This document shows, one piece after another, positions 54,283 through 63,625 of a stretch of DNA of 64,000 nucleotides. The position numbers and the translations under genes are program-made. The DNA lies in NCBI RefSeq assembly GCF_013114595.1, contig NZ_VTXE01000001.1, positions 124,001-188,000 of the forward strand, read 5' to 3'. The stretch comes from Vibrio sp. 99-8-1 (lineage in GTDB: Bacteria; Pseudomonadota; Gammaproteobacteria; Enterobacterales; Vibrionaceae). How positions within the stretch are numbered: the first letter of the stretch is position 1; each line of letters starts with the position of its first letter. The notes below the pieces were generated by a model. The model made no database searches, was not told the DNA's origin, and saw only the letters and a list, made by a program, of their open reading frames with translations.

Positions 54283-54618
54283 TCATATGATAAAACAGAT
54301 TACCATGCTAACGAGTCCGGACAACAGCAGATGCCCACTTAAACGTCGATCAGATAATGATGATAATGAATGGACAGGAGGTAACTTACTGATCATTGAG
54401 GCTGCTTTTTTGGTACTAATATCAGGACTATTTTTCAGCGAGTGCCGCTCTTTTCCTGACACCATAAAGAAGCTAGCAAGCAACCACTGAGCGATAGCGG
54501 CATAGAAAAAATAGTCATTAACAAACACGAAAGTGAACCAATCTGTTAGCCACTCAATCAGAAGCAACATCAATAATGTCAAACCGTTGGATAACGCAAC
54601 AAACCACAGAATCGCCAT
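54283..54618 (-). CDS. Small membrane protein, unknown
   Basis: The 111-residue protein starts MAILWFVALSNGLTLLMLLL with two N-terminal helices and one C-terminal helix (HLLLSGLVSMVICFII). I see no recognisable family. AGGGG is 5 bases before the ATG. It stands alone between the repeat and the AT-rich region ahead of the His-rich gene. Confidence 0.65.
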   Translation of the reverse strand: MAILWFVALSNGLTLLMLLLIEWLTDWFTFVFVNDYFFYAAIAQWLLASFFMVSGKERHSLKNSPDISTKKAASMISKLPPVHSLSSLSDRRLSGHLLLSGLVSMVICFII

Positions 54619-54835
54619 CAATACCCCTACTATTTCGCTTTTTTCTACCTTACCACATTAATTCTTATCGACTTATATGTTAATAAAAACAATATGTTAA
54701 TAATTTTTCTAATCTCGATCGCGGACTATAGCTTAGATGAACAAATTGTAATCTTCCGTTTAGAGTAGATTTAAGCGTCTCTTTTAATATTGCTTTCAAC
54801 CGCTAAACCGCCAGTAAGCAAAGAGAGAATACAAT

Positions 54836-55204
54836 ATGAAAAAAATCGCCATTATTACGTCAATTATTATTGGTGCGCTTTCTATTTCTGCATACAGCAC
54901 AGCAGAAACCTCAGAGAGTAAAACCGATGTGACAACAGAACAAGTCGATAAAAAACCAGAGGTACTGGAATTTTGTAACAACAATAATAATTGTCAACGT
55001 TCGGATCGCTCTTCCGCTGAACAGTTTCACGCAGAAGAGAATACAGATTACCACCGACGCCATGATGTAAATGGCCATAATGCACATAATGGCGAGCGTA
55101 GCCATGAAAGTAGAGGGCATCACAATAGCGATCGACAGAAAGGTCATAACACGAACAGACATAACGATGGTAGCGGTATGCACTTATTTGGGACACATGG
55201 CTAA
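54836..55204 (+). CDS. Secreted histidine-rich protein
   Basis: The 122-residue protein has a signal peptide (MKKIAIITSIIIGALSISAY, cleavage near AETSE). The mature part has a CNNNNNC pair and 12 His in the last 60 residues (YHRRH, GHNAH, GHH). It probably binds metals (Cu, Zn, Ni) in the periplasm. It precedes a two-component system whose kinase has a His/Cys loop, so the three may work together in metal homeostasis. Confidence 0.82.
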   Translation: MKKIAIITSIIIGALSISAYSTAETSESKTDVTTEQVDKKPEVLEFCNNNNNCQRSDRSSAEQFHAEENTDYHRRHDVNGHNAHNGERSHESRGHHNSDRQKGHNTNRHNDGSGMHLFGTHG

Positions 55205-55252
55205 TTATTAGTCAATGCAGCACCGATCATCCACATGCGACTCTAGCTAAAT

Positions 55253-55280
55253 ATAAGGTGACTGATTATAGTCACCTTAT
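55253..55280 (+). terminator. Perfect 11-bp hairpin between the His-rich gene and the regulator
   Basis: ATAAGGTGACT (55253-55263) pairs with AGTCACCTTAT (55270-55280) around a 6-base loop. There is no T tract, so it may be an attenuator; it reduces or controls read-through from the His-rich gene into the two-component genes. Confidence 0.55.
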
Positions 55281-55311
55281 CTCATTCACTTTTGGATCAA
55301 ACAGCAACAAT

Positions 55312-55992
55312 ATGAAAGTACTGTTAGTTGAAGATAATAACGATCAATCACAATTTATCAGCCAAAGTTTGCTTGAAGCGGGCCACCAAACCGACAACGC
55401 TCAAGATGGGCAAGCTGGTTTGCTGTATGCCATACAAAATCAATACGATGTCATTATTACTGATCGAATGATGCCAAAAATGGATGGTTTACAAATGCTT
55501 AAAGCGTTAAGAGCATCTGGCAATCACACACCTGTGCTAATACTGAGTGCATTAGATAGTGTCGAAGAGAGGGTGGAAGGACTAAGGAGTGGCGGTGACG
55601 ACTACCTTATTAAGCCATTCGCGTTTAGTGAATTATTAGCTCGAATAGAAATTTTATCTCGTCGAGTGACTTCTTCACATAACGACGATCACCTTTTGCA
55701 AATAGATACACTAACGCTGGATCTATTCTCCAGAAAAGCATCACGAGCAAAACAGTCTATACAATTGAACACTCGCGAGTTTCAAATCCTAGAATATTTT
55801 ATGACCAATGCTGGTCGTGTAATTACCAGAACCATGCTATTAGAACGGGTTTGGAATCATCATTTTGACCCACAAACCAATGTTATTGATGTGCATATTA
55901 GTCGGTTACGAAAAAAGATTGATCTCGATAGCGAACATCCCCTTCTTCACACAGTTCGTGGTGCCGGCTATATACTGGAACGACGAAAATGA
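55312..55992 (+). CDS. OmpR-family response regulator
   Basis: The 226-residue protein has a receiver domain with the acceptor Asp in VIITDRMMPKMDG, the acidic pair VEDNND and the Lys in LIKPFAF, then a winged-helix effector domain (TREFQILEYFM ... NVIDVHISRLRKKID). I chose the ATG at 55312, where the family begins; a GTG further up would sit inside the hairpin. The stop overlaps the kinase start by 4 bases. Confidence 0.93.
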   Translation: MKVLLVEDNNDQSQFISQSLLEAGHQTDNAQDGQAGLLYAIQNQYDVIITDRMMPKMDGLQMLKALRASGNHTPVLILSALDSVEERVEGLRSGGDDYLIKPFAFSELLARIEILSRRVTSSHNDDHLLQIDTLTLDLFSRKASRAKQSIQLNTREFQILEYFMTNAGRVITRTMLLERVWNHHFDPQTNVIDVHISRLRKKIDLDSEHPLLHTVRGAGYILERRK

Positions 55993-57353
55993 AATGGCTA
56001 AATGACCCTTTTCGTGGTTTTCTAACTCTATATGGATTGCTGATCGTTATCAGCATCATTTTCTTGTTCTTTGCTAAACAAAATCTCAATGATTGGTTTT
56101 TAGAAAAAAGCGCCCGGCCATTGCTCGATGCACAACTAACCATTATTGAAAACAAGTGGTCGAATGAAGGTCCATCGTTGACTCGACGCTATCTCAAACA
56201 GAATGCAGCAACACTTTTTGACTACCAACTCTCCAAACCAACGACAAGCAAATCATTATCATGTTGTACCAGCAATAAAGAAAAGCATCACAAAACAATC
56301 CCAGAGAACAAGGAAGAGCGAAATCATCATTTTACGATTAACACCTTGACCAAAGGTGAGACGACGGAACATTCTGCCACGATTGCGACCATACTTCCCG
56401 CAGGAAACTATTGGCAACAACTCACCATATCTATAAACCTTGATTATTTTCAAGAGCAGTTCTCTTCGTTTAATGTATTAATCTACACCATTGTCACTAT
56501 CCTATTATTGGGCTATTTAATTGCGCTCTTAGCGATCAACAAAATCAAACGACGCTTAGTCGATATAAACCAAACCAGCCAAGTGATTCGAAAACTTAAT
56601 GATTTAACTCAAACCATTCCAGCCGATAACTTAACTGGCCCACTTGCTGAGACTATTGAACAGTTAAATTTAATGTTGATGGATATACAACACTCTGTCG
56701 ATATGACTAAACAGCAAGCCAATAACATTGCTCATGACCTTCGCACGCCTCTTACTATGGTGTACAACAAGGTTCAGTTGCTTTCAGCACAACATCCGGA
56801 TTTAGCTGAGCTAGAAGTCTTGTTAGGAAAACTGTTAAACACTTTTAATCTGTTATTAAGAATCCACCGACTTGAGTCAAATGGAGAGTCCGCAAAGCTT
56901 ACCCGACTACCATTAAATGATATCGTTAATAATGTTACTGACCTTTACTTACCTGTTCTTGAAGAAAAGGAGCAAGTACTCACTTACAAAATAGATGGCA
57001 ATATTAAAGTATTGGCAAGCGCTGATTTGCTATTTCAAGCTATCTGCAATGTGGTTGATAATGCCAGTAAGTTTAGCCCCAAGCATGCCCAAATTGAGAT
57101 TTTCGCAGAGCAAAAAAATAGTTCCGTATCACTGTTTATTGCCGATCAGAGTGGCGGGGTAAATAGGCAAGAACAACAAAAGCTTTGCGATAAGTTTTAT
57201 CGAAGCGACAGCAGTCGCCATTCAAATGGTAATGGCTTAGGGCTAAGCTTTGTTCGCGCAGCGATAGAAAGAATGGGCGGAACCCTCTCTATTACAAATA
57301 GAACAACCAATGGAAAAAGAGGATTATCTGTACAGATCACTCTAACTTGTTAG
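55989..57353 (+). CDS. Sensor histidine kinase, likely metal-responsive
   Basis: The 454-residue protein has TM1 (residues ~11-28), a periplasmic loop (~29-160), TM2 (~163-182), a HAMP domain, a HisKA domain with HDLRTPLTMV and an HATPase with GNGLGLSFVRAAI. In the loop, Cys92-Cys93 with His100-His101 and His113-His114 look like a metal site. The gene is coupled to the regulator by a 4-base overlap and follows the His-rich protein. Copper, silver or zinc are candidates. Confidence 0.92.
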   Translation: MKWLNDPFRGFLTLYGLLIVISIIFLFFAKQNLNDWFLEKSARPLLDAQLTIIENKWSNEGPSLTRRYLKQNAATLFDYQLSKPTTSKSLSCCTSNKEKHHKTIPENKEERNHHFTINTLTKGETTEHSATIATILPAGNYWQQLTISINLDYFQEQFSSFNVLIYTIVTILLLGYLIALLAINKIKRRLVDINQTSQVIRKLNDLTQTIPADNLTGPLAETIEQLNLMLMDIQHSVDMTKQQANNIAHDLRTPLTMVYNKVQLLSAQHPDLAELEVLLGKLLNTFNLLLRIHRLESNGESAKLTRLPLNDIVNNVTDLYLPVLEEKEQVLTYKIDGNIKVLASADLLFQAICNVVDNASKFSPKHAQIEIFAEQKNSSVSLFIADQSGGVNRQEQQKLCDKFYRSDSSRHSNGNGLGLSFVRAAIERMGGTLSITNRTTNGKRGLSVQITLTC

Positions 57354-57574
57354 TCTCTTAATACCTCAACAAAGGTCACTAATGTTAACTATAAAAACAA
57401 ACGCATTGACGAATAAATAGTAAAAACCCCTCAATTTTGCTAATTTGATCACTGTTATGCTCTAATTAAACAGTATTATTCATCGCATAGTCAACAATAC
57501 TAACTTATAGTACCTTTCTTTAGTTAAAAACAAAAAGAAACGTCATTATTCACCCTTTTACGTAAGAAAACACT

Positions 57575-58489
57575 ATGTCTAAAGCAGCTGTCGGGAATCT
57601 ATTCTCCATCTCCGCGTTCTTTCTATGGGGGCTGATTCCACTATATTTCCAGTTCATCCCTCAAGCTGATGTCATTGAGCTATTATCCATTCGTATTGTT
57701 GTCTCAATCGCTCTAATGTTGCTGCTTATTCTGTTTTTCACAAAATCTCTCAAACAGGTGACGGCCGTATTTGGTGATAAAAAGACCCTTTTACTCTGCT
57801 TTTTCGCCGGAGCTATTAATACTATTTCGCTCTATAGCATGACATGGGCATTGACCAACGGCGATGTACTGGCGGTGAGTCTCGGCTATTTTATTAATCC
57901 TATTCTATCTGTGATTCTCGGCGTGCTGTTTTTAAAAGATAGACTGTCACTTGGTCAACGAGTTGCGGTACTGCTGTCGGTCATCGGCATCGGCTATCAA
58001 GTTTACTATTATGGTGAGTTACCATGGCTCTCTTTGGTAATGGCTGGCGCATTTGCTTTGTATGGCTTAATTAAGAAATTTATTAAGCTTGACTCTATTA
58101 CGACCACTCTTTTTGAGCTAATCACATTACTCCCATTTGCTTTGGTTGTTATTTGGTTTGGTATAGAGGGTCAGAACTCTGTATTAACTTCCGGTGATTG
58201 GCAACAGCTCACATGGTATATAGGTGCTGCACCGGTTACGCTGTTACCTTTGGTTTTGTTTGCTATGGCTGTAGAAAGAACCACTCTGACCATGATAGGT
58301 CTCACTCAATACCTTGAACCTAGCTTACAGTTTTTGCTAGCAGTCTTTATCTTTGGTGAACTGTTTGAGCAAGCAAAGCTCGTGAGCTTTGCTTGCATAT
58401 GGTTGGGATTATTTCTTTGTACCTTTGAAGCGACACTTGTAAAAAGTGGTTTGTGGGCAAAATACAGTGCGATTCGAGCGAGTCGATAG
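57575..58489 (+). CDS. rarD: RarD, EamA-family transporter
   Basis: The 304-residue protein has 10 expected helices and RarD landmarks: FFLWGLIPLYF near the start, SLGYFINPILSVILG, and FALYGLIKKFIKL. RarD is an inner-membrane permease whose E. coli relative gives chloramphenicol sensitivity. Convergent with the yhfW-like gene, 15 bases apart. Confidence 0.92.
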   Translation: MSKAAVGNLFSISAFFLWGLIPLYFQFIPQADVIELLSIRIVVSIALMLLLILFFTKSLKQVTAVFGDKKTLLLCFFAGAINTISLYSMTWALTNGDVLAVSLGYFINPILSVILGVLFLKDRLSLGQRVAVLLSVIGIGYQVYYYGELPWLSLVMAGAFALYGLIKKFIKLDSITTTLFELITLLPFALVVIWFGIEGQNSVLTSGDWQQLTWYIGAAPVTLLPLVLFAMAVERTTLTMIGLTQYLEPSLQFLLAVFIFGELFEQAKLVSFACIWLGLFLCTFEATLVKSGLWAKYSAIRASR

Positions 58490-58504
58490 CTAACGTCAGC
58501 GACT

Positions 58505-59746
58505 TTAAACTAATCCATCAATGGCAATACCACTCTCAGGCAGAGAAGCGGAAAAAAAGCGGCACACGGATGCACCAACATCTGACATGGTTGTTCTTTG
58601 CCCCAATTCCAAACTAGAAACGCCTTTTTTATACACCAATAACGGGACTTGTTCTCGTGTGTGCTTAGTATGACCAATAAATGGATCATTGCCGTGGTCA
58701 GCCATCACCAACAAGAGATCTTGCTCGGTCAGTCGGTCAATTATGCCCGCAATGCCTTTATCTGCCTTTTCCAATACCCGCCAATACTGCTTAGGATCTT
58801 GTTGATGCCCTGCTAAGTCCGTTTCTTGAACATTCGCGCAGAAAAAACCGTGCTGTTCGACGAGCAAGTCTTGATGAAGTAGACGAAACACTTCATCGGT
58901 ATCAACAATAGAGGTATAGGATTTTCCGTGTGGGTTCTGCACAATATCTGCTACCTTGCCATACAACCAAGTCGTAACACCGACCTTGTGCAATTGCCAT
59001 GGCGCTTGAGTCATGGCGTCTACACCATAACCTAAATGGGCCACTTTAAACCCTTCCTCATACACACCGCTATCAGGAGAGTTAACACCAATATACGTTG
59101 CAACACCTTCACTGCTATTTTTGGTCTCGATGGCGTTAAAAATACTCTCCATTGATAACGGATTATCATCAAAAGTAATGTTGCCACCAAAAGCGATATT
59201 ACGGCTGACGGAATTTGCCTTTCGTACTTGTTCAGCAATAGAGAGTAACTGATCAAAAGAGACCAAATTAAAGTTACAAGTAAGGTTATAAACTTGACCT
59301 AAATCGGCTTCTAAATTGTCACCAATTACAACGCCTTCATTAACCACCAATAAAGACAAGCCATCTTTATTACGGCGAGCAACACGATAGCCATGTTGCA
59401 ACAACTGTTTTTCAATCCTATCCAGTGCGACTTGAAATGGTTGAACCAGCGGCGGTTTAGGGCAAGTTCCCATAATTTCTTGATGTCCCATAAAGGTATC
59501 CCCCCCCTCATGAGCCAAATTGGATCTGCCAGTGTTCGCCTTTGGATTGACCCTCATATTAGACTGATGACAAGCAACAATATTCTGTAACCCTAATGTT
59601 TCTAAAGTAGGTAAAGACTTCAATGGAAAATGTGCCAACAGCTTTCCAGCCGTATCTGAGCCACAATCTTGTGGCCTAACACGAGCGACATCCGGCATTT
59701 CACCGACACCAAAACCATCCAGCACCACCACCACAAATTTAGCCAT
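58505..59746 (-). CDS. yhfW: YhfW-like phosphopentomutase-family metalloenzyme
   Basis: The 413-residue protein has alkaline-phosphatase-like metal motifs: VVLDGFGVGEMPD at the start, GGDTFMGHQEIMG with the Thr that is phosphorylated in DeoB, QETDLAGHQQDP, and ADHGNDPFIGHTKHTREQVP near the end. It lies in a yhf-type operon rather than a deo operon and has a start overlapping yhfX by 8 bases. The substrate is unknown; phosphate transfer on a sugar phosphate is likely. Confidence 0.85.
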   Translation of the reverse strand: MAKFVVVVLDGFGVGEMPDVARVRPQDCGSDTAGKLLAHFPLKSLPTLETLGLQNIVACHQSNMRVNPKANTGRSNLAHEGGDTFMGHQEIMGTCPKPPLVQPFQVALDRIEKQLLQHGYRVARRNKDGLSLLVVNEGVVIGDNLEADLGQVYNLTCNFNLVSFDQLLSIAEQVRKANSVSRNIAFGGNITFDDNPLSMESIFNAIETKNSSEGVATYIGVNSPDSGVYEEGFKVAHLGYGVDAMTQAPWQLHKVGVTTWLYGKVADIVQNPHGKSYTSIVDTDEVFRLLHQDLLVEQHGFFCANVQETDLAGHQQDPKQYWRVLEKADKGIAGIIDRLTEQDLLLVMADHGNDPFIGHTKHTREQVPLLVYKKGVSSLELGQRTTMSDVGASVCRFFSASLPESGIAIDGLV

Positions 59747-60905
59747 TTGACACCTCGCTTCCTAATGCATCGTATAAGCCGAGCAGTGTAGGGGTGTTAC
59801 TTGAAACTCCTTGAACGAGAGCCACATCGCTACGAGTAACAAAGACTTGAGTGCGAAAAGACATAATGACAGGCGCACCAATGGGGTGAAGGCCAGACAG
59901 CCGTAGATGATAATCTATGGCGTTGCTATCATCATTGAACACTGACACACGTTTAGCCTGCGAACCAGAAAACACCAGCGCATTCTCAAGCATGCCCCGG
60001 CGATAATAACCACCACCAAAACAATAACTGTTATTTGCATAATGATGAGACACCTCACTTAAATAGAGTGAAGCGATACGTTCAGTTTGCTCAGTAACCG
60101 CGTTGGCGGGCATGGTGCCCGTTAATGCATGTCCCGGTTCACCATGTGTACAACCATGGCTTGCAAGCAACGGTAAAGTCTCTATACAGGTTGAAGAAGG
60201 AGCGTTCACCTGACTGCACTCGATACCTAAGTCACTCAACAGCTTCTTCGCCTCAAGAAGAGTGGTTAAATTAGAGGTGGGCTGTGTTGTTCCAAGCGCC
60301 GCATCATATAAAAAGCAGGGGAAATGGGTAACCCCTGAAATCGTCACTCCCGGCATGGCTGTTATCTTCGACACCACATCATCAATATTGGATAATAAGA
60401 AGCCGGATTCTTGATTGACGTATAAACGATCTCGACTATGCAAAAATTTCAGTAACAGGCCCTGCTTCCTTCCTGCTTTTAACGCGGCATTTGATATTTG
60501 TTGCGCTTTCTCTACGCTATATACTGTAATGACTTCTGGTTGTATTTTGTTCACCAATAGATCGACCGTATGGCTGGGTGGTTGCACTAAATGGCCAACA
60601 TTGGCGATGGGCAGACCATGACTCGCCATTCGTCGTGCTTCTTTAAAATCAACACATACAATACCTTCATAGCCGCACTGCTCCACCAATATCCGGGCAA
60701 GCAATGGGTTCCTGCCAAACTGCTTAGTCATTGCGTAAAGCCGTATTGAATATTTGTCAGCGACTCGTTTGAGCTGCTGTGCATTTTCTACAAACTGGTC
60801 CACATCAATGACCGTTGTATCCGGCAGCAATACTCCCTGATTAAATAACGAAACTGTGGCATTAATTAAATTGGGATTTTGCTTTTCTAAAGCATTTAAA
60901 AACAT
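59739..60905 (-). CDS. yhfX: YhfX-like PLP enzyme, alanine-racemase fold
   Basis: The 388-residue protein aligns from MFLNALEKQNP onward with E. coli YhfX as I remember it: YAMTKQFGRNP with the PLP-binding Lys, VCVDFKEARRM, HGEPGHALTGT, YCFGGGYYRRG and the end QVFVTRSDVALV. I chose the ATG at 60905, where GGGGAG lies just upstream. An ATG 7 codons up also has AGGG but lengthens the protein beyond the family. It is probably an amino-acid racemase or epimerase. Confidence 0.88.
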   Translation of the reverse strand: MFLNALEKQNPNLINATVSLFNQGVLLPDTTVIDVDQFVENAQQLKRVADKYSIRLYAMTKQFGRNPLLARILVEQCGYEGIVCVDFKEARRMASHGLPIANVGHLVQPPSHTVDLLVNKIQPEVITVYSVEKAQQISNAALKAGRKQGLLLKFLHSRDRLYVNQESGFLLSNIDDVVSKITAMPGVTISGVTHFPCFLYDAALGTTQPTSNLTTLLEAKKLLSDLGIECSQVNAPSSTCIETLPLLASHGCTHGEPGHALTGTMPANAVTEQTERIASLYLSEVSHHYANNSYCFGGGYYRRGMLENALVFSGSQAKRVSVFNDDSNAIDYHLRLSGLHPIGAPVIMSFRTQVFVTRSDVALVQGVSSNTPTLLGLYDALGSEVSNG

Positions 60906-61043
60906 TTTCTCCCCTTTTTTAGACATAAGCTGACCCTACGCATCTGTTAAGACGCATACAGTTAATAACGAACATTAGCGTGTTGTATTAGTGGTTAATT
61001 AAAACTGAAGTCAGCTTAGCTATTTTTTAGTGACCGTTAATAA

Positions 61044-62345
61044 TTAGATGGCGAATAAACCAACCACATGTAAAACATTCAATACTATTCCCGTTAATAT
61101 CGCAGCAACCGCTGGTGCCGCTATTTTCAGAACAGGTCGTCCCATCACTTCGTTAAGGAAAAATAGCATTGCGAATATGGTGAACCCCGTTGTTGATCCC
61201 ATTTTCATTACGGCTAATACACCACCAATTAATAAGGCAAACTCCATTAACGTATTCATTGAATTTCGGATATTATCCGACGCGTTTCGAATTGAAGGGA
61301 ATTGTTCTAAGAATCGACCAATACCACGTAACAAAAATACTTCTGCACAAATGGTTATCGCACCCAAAACTGCCGCCACAGGTATGTTAGGAGACAAATA
61401 CCCCACAACAAATACAAATGTCATACCCACAACACCATATACACCGGTAGCCAATGCAGTGGTCGCAATGAGAGGAATAAAGCCAAGACCACGCATAAAT
61501 TCGGATAAAGCGACCTGCTTCATCGCAGCATCATGCGCAGCAGGGTCCGTCAATTTATACGCATCAGCCAGAGCGTAAATCGACACCTCTGAACCTGCAA
61601 AAATACCCCCGTTAGATACCGCAGCAATCAGCGCGCCCGTGACGGCTAAAAACGGCAGGTGCTTGACGATACGTTTGGTCCGCTCTTCAAACAAACTGTG
61701 CAGTCCTGACATATCGGGCGCTTCAATTCCCTGTTTTCGGTCAGAGAGATCTTTTCGTATGGCAAAGAACACCAGCATCAGCATGCCAGCAAATATTTGG
61801 ATCGATTCGGGGTATATTCCAGTAAACTTTATCACCATCAAACGTGAGAACAGAATAACAACAGCGGCAATCGCACCGGATCGCCAACCAAATTGATAGA
61901 AGATAGCCAGTAACGGAAATAGAGCGAATGCAGACATGACCGGTGTACCCAGTTCACCTAATGCTCCTAACGCATCAACAGGCAACCCCGTCAATACTGT
62001 ATTGACTGCCGCTAATGAAGTGACGACCAACACTCCCCATAACCCCCCCGCAGCCGCTGCCAGCCATCGGCTGCCAATCATTACCCCCAAAATATCCGTT
62101 GGCAAAAATAGTAACCAAGGATTGAGTAAGCCAGTAGAAAGAGTAAATGAGATGCCAACTGAAGCGACAAAGCCAATGGAGAGACCAAAAGCAACAGACC
62201 CTGCATCGCGACGAGTCATGTTCCCTTCAAACAGTTGAGGTAAAACGGGGCGAATCCCATCATGAAATACCGCCGCACTCATATTGGCAATTAACGCGGT
62301 CATTGCGCACAAAGCCGCAACAAGTCCTATATGCATAATATCCAT
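61044..62345 (-). CDS. yhfT: YhfT-like membrane transporter
   Basis: The 433-residue protein has about 12 hydrophobic segments (MSAAVFHDGIRPVLPQLFEG in the first loop). Length and neighbours match YhfT. It lies 8 bases after yhfU, with 138 bases before yhfX. Substrate unknown; it probably imports the substrate of the pathway. Confidence 0.85.
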   Translation of the reverse strand: MDIMHIGLVAALCAMTALIANMSAAVFHDGIRPVLPQLFEGNMTRRDAGSVAFGLSIGFVASVGISFTLSTGLLNPWLLFLPTDILGVMIGSRWLAAAAGGLWGVLVVTSLAAVNTVLTGLPVDALGALGELGTPVMSAFALFPLLAIFYQFGWRSGAIAAVVILFSRLMVIKFTGIYPESIQIFAGMLMLVFFAIRKDLSDRKQGIEAPDMSGLHSLFEERTKRIVKHLPFLAVTGALIAAVSNGGIFAGSEVSIYALADAYKLTDPAAHDAAMKQVALSEFMRGLGFIPLIATTALATGVYGVVGMTFVFVVGYLSPNIPVAAVLGAITICAEVFLLRGIGRFLEQFPSIRNASDNIRNSMNTLMEFALLIGGVLAVMKMGSTTGFTIFAMLFFLNEVMGRPVLKIAAPAVAAILTGIVLNVLHVVGLFAI

Positions 62346-62353
62346 GGTGTTTC

Positions 62354-62713
62354 CTATTTATCTGCGAGCATGCCAGCAAGCATAGGGACCGCGTGCTCAA
62401 CATGTTCTAGTGATAATCCAAACGCAATGCATCCACTTTCTATATATTGCGCAACTTGTTCTGGTTTAGCTTGGATTGAGGGCTTAGCGATAGTGCAACA
62501 TTGATCAAAACCGATAATGGCAATGGCCATTGCAAGCGCCCCACCCGCTCCGGTATTACAGCAGCCAATAAAGTAATCCACCTCTCCGGATTTCACCTTT
62601 AATGCGGCATCCATATCCGTCAAAATATGGCATTCAAATACTCCCGGTTCTGCTGCTTCTAACTGATCTCTGATCTGCTCTCTTTGCAGACCGGCGATAG
62701 CGATTTTTTTCAT
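62354..62713 (-). CDS. yhfU: YhfU-like small protein (DUF2620)
   Basis: The 119-residue protein has an alpha/beta pattern, AIAGLQREQIRDQLEAAEPG near the start and DYFIGCCNTGAGGALAMAIA in the middle, as in DUF2620/YhfU. It looks like a small sensor or enzyme subunit without known function. It lies between php and yhfT. Confidence 0.82.
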   Translation of the reverse strand: MKKIAIAGLQREQIRDQLEAAEPGVFECHILTDMDAALKVKSGEVDYFIGCCNTGAGGALAMAIAIIGFDQCCTIAKPSIQAKPEQVAQYIESGCIAFGLSLEHVEHAVPMLAGMLADK

Positions 62714-62749
62714 GATTTATCCTTCTTCTTTAATAGGCATATCTGCTGT

Positions 62750-63625
62750 TTAACCAAATAAACGGGCAGGGTTTTCCTTTAGCATCAATTCAATGTGTTG
62801 TTCACTTACTCCATAACGTTTTAATAGAGGAACAAACTGATCAATTAAGTAACTGAACCCGAGCCCTCCATTCGCTTTTAAATGTGACCGACGGGTTATA
62901 TCCATTGATAACATCAGTTGAGATGAGTAGCCTCTCTCACACAAGGTCTGCAATGTCTGAGCACGACAAGAATCGGGGTAGTAACTGTTTTTTCCGATGG
63001 TATCGAACTGGACATAGCACCCTTGATCCAGCATCCATAAGAGGTCATCCAAATTGTCACGTAAATCGCAGTGGCCAATGGTGACTTTTTCTAATGAAGC
63101 GCCACAACTTTTCAATAACTCGATTTGTGCCCTTCCCATGGTACTCATCGATTGATGAGTGGAGATTGGCTTACCTGTTTCTAGTTGTGCCATCGCGGCG
63201 GCACGAAATACGTTTTTCTCAGTTTCACTAAAGCCGTTTTCACTGCTGCCAATTTCTCCGATAACACTGGCTTTTAGCGACGTGTGCTCAATGCCAACGT
63301 CTATTTCTTTAATCATGGTAGCGGCAATATCTGCCACACTCATTTGGTACAGCTCTGGCGGGAAAAAACCTTCGATGTAGTAACCCGTGGAGAGCAAAAC
63401 ATTAATGCCAGTATCTCTGATTAAATTTTCAATAAAATGAGGATTTCTGCCCATATAAAAGTTAGTTACCTCTACGATATTCCGCACTCCATGCGCTTGC
63501 AGATCTCGCATTTCATCACACAACAACTGGTATTGATCTAGACGGCAGTCAATGTTTTCTTTCTGCTCAGATAGATCAATATGTAAATGTTCATGGCAAT
63601 AAGTGTACCCACTGCGATCAATCAT
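62750..63625 (-). CDS. php: Php, phosphotriesterase-homology protein
   Basis: The 291-residue protein has the metal-binding HEHLHIDL at the N-terminus, VIGEIGSSENG where the Glu replaces the carboxylated Lys of phosphotriesterases, then STHQSM, IGHCDLRDN and SMDITRRSHL with the remaining His and Asp ligands. It is a soluble (likely Zn-dependent) hydrolase or lactonase of unknown substrate. It overlaps yhfY by 4 bases. Confidence 0.9.
   Translation of the reverse strand: MIDRSGYTYCHEHLHIDLSEQKENIDCRLDQYQLLCDEMRDLQAHGVRNIVEVTNFYMGRNPHFIENLIRDTGINVLLSTGYYIEGFFPPELYQMSVADIAATMIKEIDVGIEHTSLKASVIGEIGSSENGFSETEKNVFRAAAMAQLETGKPISTHQSMSTMGRAQIELLKSCGASLEKVTIGHCDLRDNLDDLLWMLDQGCYVQFDTIGKNSYYPDSCRAQTLQTLCERGYSSQLMLSMDITRRSHLKANGGLGFSYLIDQFVPLLKRYGVSEQHIELMLKENPARLFG

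Noticed and set aside
54882..55196. Minus-strand frames opposite the His-rich gene
   Set aside because: They are Tyr/Met-rich shadows of His codons; the plus-strand gene has a signal peptide.
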